A stretch of 24,878 nt of DNA from Rhizophagus sp. LPA8_4_AMF (lineage: Eukaryota; Glomeromycota; Glomeromycetes; Glomerales; Glomeraceae), in the NCBI GenBank assembly GCA_021464525.1, contig JADRCO010000898.1, positions 1 through 24,878 of the forward strand. Direction: 5' to 3'. The position numbers were made by a program, and so were the translations under genes. Below are positions 9,462 through 19,724 of the stretch, one piece after another. The notes beneath the pieces were generated by a model. That model ran no database searches. It saw only the letters and a program-made list of their open reading frames with translations, and had not been told where the DNA came from. How positions within the stretch are numbered: position 1 is the first letter of the stretch; each line of letters starts with the position of its first letter.

Positions 9462-11804
9462 TTACATTCCAGTAGCAAGATTAGGATAAGTAACACGAAT
9501 CTAAAAAAAAAATTAATCGAAGTTTAGAAACAATTTTCGGTTATTACACCAATAAAATGCGAGTAATCTTACCGCATTATATAATTCGGGTTTGGTTCTA
9601 GCCAAAGCACTCGGATTCTCGGCTAAACATACGAATGTAGTAGCACTTCCACTTAATATAATAGATCCCATTATGGTCATCATTTGAAATCCAACAATAA
9701 ATCCCAAGAAAACTATTAATGGAATGTATCCATCTCCAACATTTTTAAGAATAGTTATATATAAATAACTTAATAATGCTGTTATAATTCCCACAAGAAT
9801 TGCACCTAAAAAAAGAGTGAAAAATATATTTAAAAAAATTTATATAAAATAAAAATATATACTGTATATATATTATTTACCCATAGTTATGACAGTTCCA
9901 ATTAAATTATCATTTATAATTGCTTCAACACCACGATCTTTGATCATCGTCCAAGTATCCTAAAAGAAAAATTTAATTAGATAAATGCTGAAGTTATTTA
10001 GATCAAAAATTGAAAAAAAGTTTTACCTTTGCCTATATTATATCATATTTAAATATAAAAAAAATTAGTACATATATATAAAAAAAAAAATTTTTTTAGT
10101 ATTGAATAATATTATAATTTCTTACGGCTTCCCGGAATGATTTTCCGTAAATCGCAACTTGTGTATAAGCGTAAAAATTGAAATATTGCTAAGCATTAAT
10201 AAACCGGTGACGAAATTAGTATGACAAATTAATAAATTAATAAATTAAAAGTGTCATCTTATCATACCAATAATGAATCAATCATATCTACTATTACTGA
10301 GGCACACGCATAACAAAAAGCCCCGAACGGGTTATCAGCTTCCTGCGCAGCACTTCTCAGCAATGCACGAATAACTTGTAATATAGCCACAATTAAACTT
10401 CCAAAACATATACTACCAAAACTTGTAGTTGAAGCACGTTTTGCACTTCTTAATGTGGGCATAGAAGGTACTCCTTCAGGTGTTCCGTCGAGAAAATAAT
10501 ATGTTGCAAAAACCCCTGAAGTTGTAACGTGTACCCAAGTTTGAATCACTTGCGAAGTCCAATAAAATGAGAATAATAAAAATATAACAATAGCAACTAT
10601 TCTTCCAGATTCACATGCCCCTGTTGCTGGTAATTCATTTCCTGATCTTGCTCTGCAAGCTTCCGGATACCAAACCTGATATGCAGCTATTAGAAAAAAA
10701 TACGTGTAAATAAAATAAAATGTTATTTACTATAAATAAGTTGAAAACTTGTAAATTTCTAAAAAAAAGCGATTCATTCATGTGAAATTGCAAACATTAT
10801 ACGATTAAAATTTAAGATGTTTAAGATGTTTCATACCAATGAATGTGAAAATCCACCATATTGAATATAGAGTCTCTGCAAATAAACCACTGAAAGCGAC
10901 AAGAAGTAAGCTTTTGTATTTCTTTGTTATATCTATCACAGTTTTCAACATAATAGATGAAAAAGGTATCAATGGTCTCCACCTAAAATCGTAAAGAAGA
11001 CTGTTACACATACTGCGCCATCTAAATTTATGGTTTTTGATTGAACCACATACCAGAAGTAAAATAGAGTATAGAATATAGCCGCAACAGCTGTAAGAAT
11101 TGCCACACTGAAATATTTTGCAATAAAGTAAAAAACGGCCAATGCCCAATATAACAATATTGAAATAACAAATGTTCCTATGATAAATTGTCGTGGAAAT
11201 CTATAAAATTGATATTAATTAATAGAAAAAATGTTATTTTTTGCAAAAAAAAAAAAAATTAAAAAAATACCTTTCTGCAAAGGCCAAGTAAATTATGCTC
11301 AGAACGAAACCTACTCCCACGCAAACTAATAATAACCAAATCGTACTCCAGTTCAATGTAACTTTTTGAACAGAATCGGATGATCCACTACGTTGAATTT
11401 CTGCGTAATTTCTTAATGCTAATACTGACACAGCAATGAATGCGGCAAAATGTAATAAGAAAAGTATAGTGGCCCCTATATAAAAAAAAAAAATAAGTAA
11501 AAATAAAATTAATAATAATAAATTCTTCACGATACATACATAAATCACGATATTTTGGTCTTGGATTGAATTTATCATTTGTTTCAGCATTATTATTATT
11601 ATCTTCTCCATTATTACCCATAGACTGGGATTGCATAAATGAAGGAGGAGGAGCTGAAGGTGGAGGATATTGAGGATGCTGAGGATATTGATGATATTGA
11701 TTATTATTTTTTTGATTATATGGACCTGGAGGTGGTGGATAATATGGAACTTGTCCACTGGCATAATTTGGTGGTTGTCCATGTTGTCCATAAGGTTGAG
11801 ACAT
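9462..11804 (-). CDS. PNS1: Choline-transporter-like protein (SLC44/CTL family)
   Basis: Members of this family are multi-pass plasma-membrane proteins; animal CTLs carry choline, while the substrate of yeast Pns1 is unsettled. Ten exons (11804-11540, 11475-11271, 11200-11054, 10982-10837, 10686-10268, 10188-10126, 10032-10027, 9959-9881, 9805-9573, 9500-9462) give 533 residues, close to yeast Pns1 (539). Residues 1-80 are a Pro/Tyr/Asn/Gln-rich cytosolic tail, including PYYPPPPGP. About ten membrane segments follow. Family features are KYRDLWATILFLLH before the first segment, AFAERFPRQ, WSTIWLLL, TWVHVTTSGVFATYYF, SFGSICFGSLIVAILQ, QYFNFYAYTQVAIYGKSF, and a C-terminal half with GSIILSGSATTFVCLAE and PELYNAIR. 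The N-terminal tail contains no obvious domain. Exon 7 is a 6-base micro-exon (separate entry). The gene is divergent from the inositol monophosphatase gene across 384 bases. Confidence 0.93.
10027..10032 (-). other. PNS1: Probable 6-base micro-exon of PNS1
   Basis: The six bases GCAAAG sit between a good acceptor (TATAG) and donor (GTAAAA) on the minus strand and encode Ala-Lys in frame. Including them gives FREAAKDTW across exons 6 to 8, which agrees with the spacing I recall in the family (Ala-Ala/Gly-Lys/Arg-Asp). Skipping them also keeps the frame (READTW) but would leave one 166-base intron, longer than most others in the gene. With it, the flanking introns are 93 and 67 bases. Confidence 0.65.
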
Positions 11805-12188
11805 GATTAGAAAAACTACTAAAATAATCGATTTTTATTAAATTTTTTTATAAAAGGTAAATCAATGGGAAAAAAAATGAAATTTAATAAATTTAATAAT
11901 AATACAGTGTATATATATAATAAAATTTTAACAATTTACTTATGATGAATGAACGTCATATTATGGTATTTTCGGAAAATTACATCACTTAATGTTTGTT
12001 TCTAACTTATTATAGATTGTATGACATAAGTGTAAGGGTTATATTATTCATATTATCCGTAAATCCCTAAAGTTTAAATGATCATTATATCGTGGAAATT
12101 CCGTGGGCTTTGATTTTCGTATAGAATATGATCGAAGATTCTATAACTTTTGTTACACGATTAAAAATTTTCCTCCTTGAAAAAAAAA
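11805..12188. promoter_or_regulatory. Divergent promoter region between PNS1 and the IMPase gene
   Basis: This 384-base interval lies between two start codons that face away from each other, so it must contain both promoters. It has T-rich and A-rich tracts next to each start codon, and a palindromic GGAAATTCC inside CGTGGAAATTCCGTGG near 12092-12107. No TATA box or known operator can be assigned with confidence. Confidence 0.5.
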
Positions 12189-13635
12189 ATGGAGGCAGGT
12201 AAATATTTGTTTGTATAAATTGCATTTACAATAATTATTATTTCATTTAATAAAATATTATTTACTTTTTTATATTAAAAAAGAAAAAAATTTAGAAGAG
12301 TATCTTGAGTTTGCAATTTTGCTTGTACAAGAATGTGGTCAAATAGTTTTGGAAGCGTCGAAAGAACGTTATTCAAAAATTAATAAAATTTATGAAAAGG
12401 GGGAGAATCCTTCTGATTTAGTAACTGAAACTGATAAATTTGTGGAAGAATTGATAAAATCCAAACTTAATTCAAAATTTCCCGATCATAAGTAATAATC
12501 ATTTTTAATTTATATTTTTTAAAAAAAAAAATTTAATAAAGATTTTAAAGATTCTTTTTAATTTAGGTTTGTCGGAGAAGAAACGGCTGCAGCTGGTAAT
12601 CATCATGGTCTAACTGATGAACCAACTTGGATTGTTGATCCGATAGGTTAATATAACTAATAAATAATTTTAAAATTATTTTTTCAATGGTATATATTTA
12701 ATTCAATATAATATTTATTTAATAACTATCCAGACGGAACTACGAATTTTATTCATGGGTAAGATCATTAAAGCATCTCTTTTGTGAAAAAACAGATCAA
12801 TTAAAAACTTCTTTATATATCTAAAGGTTTCCCTTTGTTGCAGTGTGCATTGGATTAACTATCAATAAAGAACCTGTAGTTGGTGCAGTCTTTAATCCAT
12901 TTCTTAATCAAGTATTTAAACGTTATTCTTTTTTTTGAATTTTTGCAAAATAAAAAAAAAAAAACTCATTTTTTTTAAATAGTTATATACAGCACGTAAA
13001 GGAAATGGTGCATATCTTAATTTGAATACAAAACTTCCTTTATCAAGTCCAAATCCACCAATTACTTTACCTTCAAGTTTGTCACAATGTTTAGTAATAT
13101 CAGAATATGGTAGCAATAGATCTTCAACGACCTTAGGGAAAAAATTTAGATCAATTCATAGTTTGATGTCAAAACCTGGTGATGTTACTTGGGGTAAAAA
13201 AAATGCTGGATTAGTTCGTGGTATTAGAAGTCTTGGTAGTGCTGCTTTAGGCATTATACAAGTTGCAAAAGGTGAAGCTGATATTTTTTGGGAAATTGGT
13301 TGTTGGGAATGGTATGTTTACATGATTTATCATATATTATGATTATTATTATGACTAGTATTATTGATTATTGTTCAATCATCTGATTTTTAAATTAAAT
13401 CATTTTTTTTAGGGATGTTACAGCTGCTCTCGTTATATTAAGAGAATCAGGTGGTCTTTTAGTTAATGGTAATGGACCAAATGGAGGAGAACCTGTTAAT
13501 ATATTAGGAAGAAAATATTTAGCTGTAAGAGGTGGTTCTCCATGTGCTGGAGATGAGACTGTTGAACAAAGTCAATTAAGATTAATTAAAGAATTTTGGA
13601 ACATTGTTGAAGAAATTGATTGTCCAAGGGAATAA
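12189..13635 (+). CDS. Inositol monophosphatase family protein
   Basis: The enzyme hydrolyses inositol monophosphate to free inositol and phosphate with magnesium; the fungal QutG branch belongs to the same family, so the exact substrate is open. Seven exons (12189-12198, 12296-12491, 12567-12646, 12734-12758, 12827-12911, 12983-13311, 13413-13635) give 315 residues, slightly longer than the human enzyme (277). Metal-binding motifs are complete: DLVTETDK (43-50), GEET with E73, [13 protein letters not shown] with D93 and D96, and [17 protein letters not shown] with D243. A fungal-type segment (about 150-195), with [13 protein letters not shown], precedes the GSAALG helix. The first coding exon has only 10 bases (Met-Glu-Ala plus one base), and the central DGTTNFIHG loop sits on a 25-base exon. 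The start is the first ATG, right after an A-tract. It converges on the OCIA-like gene 209 bases downstream. Confidence 0.95.
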
Positions 13636-13844
13636 TTAATAAAAATTAGGTTTTCTATTTAGTATCCCTTTATCTGTATTCTGGCAGTATTTGCCTGGAA
13701 TTTATTAATAATTTAGAAAAGTTACAATTAGAGGGATAAAAAGAAAAAATATATATACATATATATTAAATTATTTTAAGCAATTAAAATTGTTGAAAGT
13801 TAATGTAAAATTATTAACAATATTATAAATTACTAATTACTAAT

Positions 13845-14973
13845 TTAATATTCAATATCTCCATATTGATTTGTTCTAATTTTGCCTTCATTACGTAATT
13901 CTTCAAAATCTTCCCTTGTTCTTGGTATACTTTCATTAGAACTTTCATTATTAAATGGGTTTTGCTGTTGTTGTTGTGCTGTTTGATTATTTTGGCGAAT
14001 TTTATCCCATGTAGATGATGAATTTTTTGCTCTGATTTTATCCCATGAACTATTATCATCATCATGTTGTGGAGATGATGATTGCTGTTGTCGCGAAGGA
14101 GTTGGTGTTGATCTATATTTTGCCCATGAAGATTGTTCTAAATAGAGAGAGAGAATCATTAAAATTTTACTTACTATCAAAATACTAATATTAAAATTAA
14201 ATTTCTATATTACCATCCGCGGTATCACCAAGGTTTCGATCATCAGGCGTAAACTCATCTGATAAAGCTGATGAATCAACGTCTTCACCTCTTTGTTCTT
14301 GTTCTTGATTTTGATTTTGATTTTGATTTTGTTTTTTATTTTGAGTAATATTTCGAAAACTTTTGATATTTAAAATATTTATATTATAAATAAGAATTAA
14401 ATTAATTCAATATTATATAATAAAAAAATAAAAAAAAAAATACTTTACTGAGCATCTTTAATAGCTTCAAAAATTCTTTGAGAATTCGGTAAAGATTTAA
14501 TAGTACGTAATCCAGCAGAAGTTCCTGTAAAAAATCCTATTTGACTTCCCAAAGTTAATGTTCCCATACATACCGCTAAACTTACACCAAGTGTAAATTT
14601 TTTTATTTTAGCTATAAATTGAAATGTTTTATATAAATGTAAATGATATTGAAAAAGTTTTTTTTTGAATTTTTGAATTTATAATATATAGTATATAAAG
14701 TACATACAAAAGTAACCCCCAGCAAGAGCTCCCGCAAGTGCTCCAAGTCTTGCTAGAATAAAAAAACAAAAAAGAATACTTTTAAATAATAAGAAATATA
14801 GTTAAATAAATAAATAAATAAATGTGACTATAAAAAAACACACAATGAGTTTGTACTTGTGATCTCGCTTTACGAAATGCTTCTCGTTCTTCTTCTGTAA
14901 GGTCTAATTCTTTAATAAAGTCTTTAAGTACTATAATGCGACTATGATTATTACCAGTAGGCAATACAGACAT
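13845..14973 (-). CDS. OCIA-domain-like membrane protein
   Basis: OCIA-domain proteins of animals sit in mitochondria and endosomes and influence respiratory complex assembly; the role here is inferred. Five exons (14973-14844, 14752-14708, 14611-14449, 14359-14214, 14137-13845) give 258 residues, near OCIAD1 (245). Supporting features are LTEEEREAFRKAR (about 25-37), then two small-residue membrane segments (LGALAGALAGGYF and LGVSLAVCMGTLTLGSQIG). Next comes a LPNSQRIFEAIKDA helix resembling the family's LENSPLGEALR. The C-terminus, EELRNEGKIRTNQYGDIEY, recalls EELR...VNKYGDTWDE. The region between is low complexity (QNQNQN, encoded by CAAAAT repeats), and a W-D/A-K-I/Y-R motif occurs three times at W166, W193 and W205. 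The first intron donor (T|GTGTGT) is weak but is the one that restores frame. The family call is moderate. Confidence 0.8.
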
Positions 14974-15660
14974 TTTTGAATAATTTATTTTGATTTGTAA
15001 AGAGATTGAAAATTTATAATATAATGGCGATTATCGGTAATTATTGAGTGATACAAAATAACCTTTTCACTAATTGCTAATCACTAAAACATAAAACATT
15101 ATTCGTACTTTGGTTAATTACTCTTTCTCCCTTAAATAAATTGTTAAAATAAAAACGTGTAAAACATGTAAAATTCGGTAAAATCGTAAAATATAAGAAA
15201 ATATAAGAAGTTTTTTTTATTAAAATAATGTATATTTTACAATCATAATTCTAGATGTAAAGTATTTCAGTATCTGGAAGTAACTCGGGGTTGTTTTTAA
15301 CTTGGGAACAAAATCAGATTGAAATAATTACAAGTCAAACCCGAATCATGATGTGTCATCTCTAGATTAAACATTGATTAAGTTAGTAATAAATATCTTT
15401 TAAAAATTTACTTTCAAAAAAATGGACTTTTAAAAAAATGTTTTTTCTTTACCACTGTGCCAAAATACCAATTAACATGAACACTAATGCTATTAATTAA
15501 AGTTTTAAGGGGATCATTATTCATATAATTTATATTTTTTTAACAATTCGAAACCATAATCGAGTGTATCAAAATTAGATCTAGTATTTTTTATACACGA
15601 AATGTGGAATCCAGCCAGATAAAATACTAGAAAAAAGGAGGTCCGATTTAGATTATGCAT
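14974..15660. other. AT-rich upstream region of the OCIA-like gene
   Basis: This stretch holds the promoter of the minus-strand OCIA-like gene at its left end and then non-coding DNA up to the hAT element. No supportable gene, RNA or repeat is visible. Sequences around 15140-15210 carry short TAAAAT-type runs. Confidence 0.5.
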
Positions 15661-15668
15661 CATCAGAC

Positions 15669-15978
15669 TAGAGCTTCCGTTTGAAAGTCAAATTGAGATT
15701 CGAATATCTGAAAATATTTGATATGTATATACGAATCTCAAAAGATTTATGGTATTTAAATATTACGTAATTTTTAAAATTAACGAAAAATCAACAAAAA
15801 GTGCTGCATTGTGATTTTAAAACGAAAAATCAACAAAAGCGTTGCATTGTGTTAAAGGGCGATCAGCAAATTTACATCATGGACATTCGAATTTCATAGT
15901 ATCATGAGAGATTCGAATCAAAATTATTATATTCGAATATTCCAATTTCGAATATCCTAATTTCAAACGGAAGCACTA
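15669..15978. mobile_element. Non-autonomous hAT element (MITE), 310 bp
   Basis: The ends are 18-base terminal inverted repeats, TAGAGCTTCCGTTTGAAA at 15669-15686 and its inverted partner at 15961-15978, with one mismatch. Each is flanked by the same 8-base sequence, CATCAGAC, at 15661-15668 and 15979-15986. An 8-base target duplication and ends starting TAGNG are typical of the hAT superfamily. The element has no coding capacity, so it would depend on a transposase supplied elsewhere. It contains a 39-base internal duplication (AACGAAAAATCAACAAAA at 15782 and 15821) and several TTCGAAT/ATTCGAA motifs. The nearly identical ends and perfect flanking repeats suggest fairly recent insertion. Confidence 0.9.
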
Positions 15979-16362
15979 CATCAGACTAAAAAATGACAAT
16001 TCTTTACCAATTCATCACAAATTCAAGTAAATAATTTATTATTTTTTTAAAACAATTTTACTAAGAATTAATACAAAGTTGACGGAAGAAAACTGTGTTT
16101 ATACGTAACAGATAACGTCATCTCAACTGATATTTCATCACCTTCATTACAACAAAATCTCGTTAAAAAGGGATAATTAGGAAAAGACTAAGGTATAAAA
16201 TCAGTTTTAAGATCAGGGATACTACAAGTTAGTCTTCTAGGTTAGGTAGCCCACTAAATCATTTCCTAATTGAATTTTAAAACAAGGAATATTATAATGA
16301 GTAAATAATTAAATCATAATATAACTAAAAATAAATAAAAATATAGTAAAGCAATTATATAT

Positions 16363-16469
16363 AGCAATTGCATAAAGCAGTCGCGTAAATTAATCGCGTA
16401 AAACAAAATCACGCAAAGCAATCACGCAAAGCGATCACGCAAAGCAATCATGCAATCACGTAAAGCGAC
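16363..16469. repeat. 13-base minisatellite, consensus AGCAATCACGCAA
   Basis: About eight units, mostly 13 bases, run head to tail, with variants such as AGCAGTCGCGTAA, AGCAATCACGCAA and AGCGATCACGCAA. One 15-base and two shortened units (12 and 9 bases) are present. The array is rich in CG dinucleotides against a very AT-rich background. Confidence 0.85.
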
Positions 16470-19190
16470 TTTTGCTGCAAAATTTCTTAAGAATATGACA
16501 AATATCACACTTACCTTTTTCTTTAGACTTAAAATCCATAATAATAGGTCTATAAAAACTTGTATAATCTTTATATGAATCTCACATGAAGCATCATCGA
16601 AATTAGACTCATTCCCGCCCTTTCAGTATATAGTATATCGAAGCCTATATAATAGCAACAATTAAAAACTTGTCAATTTACTAAAAACAATAATAAATTC
16701 TCAAACTTTCATAAATAAATAAATCTATAATTAAAAATCTCTTAATAAAAACCTTTTAACTAAATCCTTACTCTAAAAATAATCGCGACCATGTCTCAAA
16801 TATCATCAATATTGCCAATAACATCCTTAAAATGGAACGCTTGACTATCTTGCCTGTCTTGTCATTTCAGATATTACATCAGCAGTAAATATTAAAATTC
16901 TAAAATCCGAGATATGATAAAAAAAGATGAACCAATCGGATAATCTGCATGAATGACTCATTTGTAAGACTATATAATATAAAGTTAGACATAAGTTCTA
17001 AAAATAATTATCTGTTAAATCTGGAATCTAAAAAATCTTATATCAGAATATCTCTTTTTAATTAAAGTAACGTATACAATGTTAAACAGAAAGGAACGTT
17101 ATATTACCAATAAAGTCAAGACATTAAAGTATTTGGCAAAGAAGAGAGATTTAATTCGATTAAACTGGTTAACATTAAATTTTGTTGTATTCCTAATATT
17201 ACTTAACACAGTATCAGATATTAACATTTAGCCACATTGTATTTTCTTTAAAACCTTTCTTTAAAGATAATTTTTACCGCCCATTGTCAAATAAGAATAA
17301 TCGCGTGGGCTTTCCCTTTCATAAATTTCACATGTGGAGAAAATCCTTACGAAATCGAGGACAATGGTTTCCAAAAGTAATTTTCATTTTATATAATAAA
17401 TAAATAGAATATGTCAAAAAAAATCAAAACTTTAAGTTATATCACATCAATTCATATCATTAAGATTTTCCAAAAATAAAAAATTATTATTCTTTGAACC
17501 ATATTTATCAATTAAAAAAAAGGTTTCAGCCAAACGTAATGGGAATAAAAAAGTGTGGATCTTCACATAATCTATATTGTCTAGTTAAGAACAATGTCAA
17601 TGTGTTAAACATTCAAATGCTAAATGTACATGGTTGCATAATATTGTTTATCGCATGGAAACCATGTTGTAAGTGGTCAATGTGTTATCAATGTTACAAA
17701 ATGTTACAGACTCTCTTAATTTTCACGAACCGCCACAATTATTGCATGGGTAAAATATTTTATGTGCATAATCGATTGTTTCGTACCGGTTTATGTTGGT
17801 TTATGTTGGTTTATGTTTATGTTTCTCTCCTTCCCCAAAAAAAAAAAAAAATTACTACCAATTTCGTTTGTTCGTTAATATTGTTTCTTATTTTCGATTT
17901 AAAACTAAAACGTTTACGAATTCAATTGTGATATTAATTGAAAATTGTGATAAAAAAAAGTTCCAACGTAATATGTTTAATGCATTCTCTCATTCATTCT
18001 ATTACTTTCTATTGTTCATTTTCTCTTTGTTTACTCATAATTAAACCTTTTTACATTTTGGTACATTAAATCAACTTCTAAATTTCGAACCGTAAAAAAA
18101 AAAAAAAAAAAACTACGCGATTTCTTTGTAGTGGATTCAATGATTTCAATGGTTCAAAATTCCATTATTTATTTATTTATTTAATTATATAATTTATTTA
18201 TTTATAGAAAAAAGACCAATCGTTCATTCAAAAAAAAATTGTAATACATTCCAAGTAAAAAAAAGCGCGTTTTCCTTTCTTTTTTATTTTTTCTTTTTAA
18301 GCATCTTTTTTTACACCTTGCATGATATCATTCATTTATTCATTCATAAATAGCATATATCATACATAGCATACATAACATTACATGTTTCTTGCTTAAT
18401 TAACCAAATTTATTAAGATTAAAATTTTAATAAAGTTTTCTTTGTAATTAAATATTTAGATTTACGTCGTAATAAAATTATTTTAAGTTTTAATTCAAAT
18501 CATGTATTATTAATTTTATCATATTTTAATGATAACCTAATATAATGCGCACGTTCCAATTATAAAGAAAAGACCAAATATTCCAAATATTCCAAATATT
18601 TCATTTATAAAAGTTCTTTATCAAGAAAATTCTTAATAATAGAAAAAAAGTCTTTGTTTTATTACAATAAAAAGGTTACACAGGCTGATTGACAATAATG
18701 CACCTAAAAGAAAAAAGTAAAGGATGAAACAATGACTTATTGTGTAGTACGATCGTTCCACTAATTAATTTCACAAAAAAAATTTCTTATAGAATATCCA
18801 TACGATCTTTCTTTTTCACTTATTTACCCTTTGTTTATATTAATTTTTATTAAAAAAAAAAAGAGGTATTGATGTTTGATAAGTATAATTAATTAAACGA
18901 TTATAATAATTATCTTTTACTTTTTCTTTATATTTTTCTTTCATTCTTTCTTTAATTCTTTTTTTTTTTTTTTCTAATAATAAAGTTTGTTTCAAAGATA
19001 ATAATAAATTAGGCGTATTCCATTCATAAACAAGGTAATATAGATGGAACGGTTGTTCTTTTTTCGAACAAATATTGTTCAAATAATTTCTTATAAAATT
19101 AACAAGTTAATTTTGAATAAGTTCATGTGGTTAATTTGTTTGTTACCTATTTTATTGTGTTTATGATACACCATGTTATTTAAAAATAAA
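16470..19190. other. Gene-poor AT-rich region
   Basis: I find no gene I can support. A TATA-like CTATATAAT at 16645-16653 precedes an ATG at 16791 in good context, but the frame closes after 17 codons. A 131-codon frame starting at ATG 17539 has no recognisable domain and runs into a poly(A) tract. Homopolymers include A15 (17837), A19 (18094) and T15 (18959). A tandem ATTCCAAAT triplet lies near 18577-18600. Confidence 0.5.
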
Positions 19191-19310
19191 GTTCCAGGGC
19201 GTGAAATAAGAAAAAAATTCATTGGAGGCGGAAACATTTAAAGTTAATTGACCAGTTCCACCTTTGTTTCACGCTTGATGTTGATCCTAGAAGGCTAGGT
19301 CCTCATCAAG
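19191..19310 (+). other. Compact GC-richer foldable segment
   Basis: A 120-base island is less AT-rich than its surroundings. It has GCGTGAAA at 19199-19206 inverted as TTTCACGC at 19267-19274. Directly next to it is a hairpin at 19274-19310: CTTGATG and CATCAAG close an inner CCTAG-AAGG-CTAGG stem-loop. GTTCCA occurs at 19191 and 19255. It could be a small structured RNA or a short foldback element. I cannot match it to any known RNA class. Confidence 0.4.
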
Positions 19311-19439
19311 AAAATGAAAATAATTCGAATCATTTTTAATGTTCTACGAAAAACGTTAAAATATTTAAAATATTTGAAAATTATGAAAATTATGAAATTT
19401 ATAAAATTGTCTAAATTTGAAATTTATCAAATGAAATTT

Positions 19440-19708
19440 ATCAAAAATATCAAATATCTCAAATATATCAATATAATGATATCAAGAAATATCAAATATA
19501 TCAATATATGATATCAAGAAATATCAAATATATCAATATATGGTATCAAGAAAATATTGAATATATTAATATGAATGATATCGATATATCAATATATCAA
19601 ATATATCAAAATATATCAACAAAATATCAAATATATCGATATAATCAATATATCAAATATATCATAAATATATCAATATATCAAATATATCAAATATACA
19701 AATATATC
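19440..19708. repeat. AT minisatellite built from ATATATCAA
   Basis: The tract is an array of ATATATCAA/AAATATCAA variants. Its left part contains longer units of about 32 bases, each with GATATCAAGAAATATC, repeated with small changes at about 19478, 19510 and 19541. It ends in an A16 run at 19709. An open frame runs through it only because of the repeat composition. Confidence 0.85.
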
Positions 19709-19724
19709 AAAAAAAAAAAAAAAA

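Noticed and set aside
10805-11149. Frame of 114 codons overlapping PNS1 exons 3 and 4
   Set aside because: It reads through an intron in another frame; the exon structure of PNS1 accounts for the sequence.
17494-17931. Plus-strand frame of 145 codons, cysteine-containing
   Set aside because: The first true ATG is at 17539, it crosses an A15 run, no domain or consistent splicing is visible, and the other two frames show no support. I could not rule out a relic exon.
18840-19082. Minus-strand frame of 80 codons rich in Lys and Glu
   Set aside because: Its composition follows from a T-rich tract read backwards; no homologue recognised.
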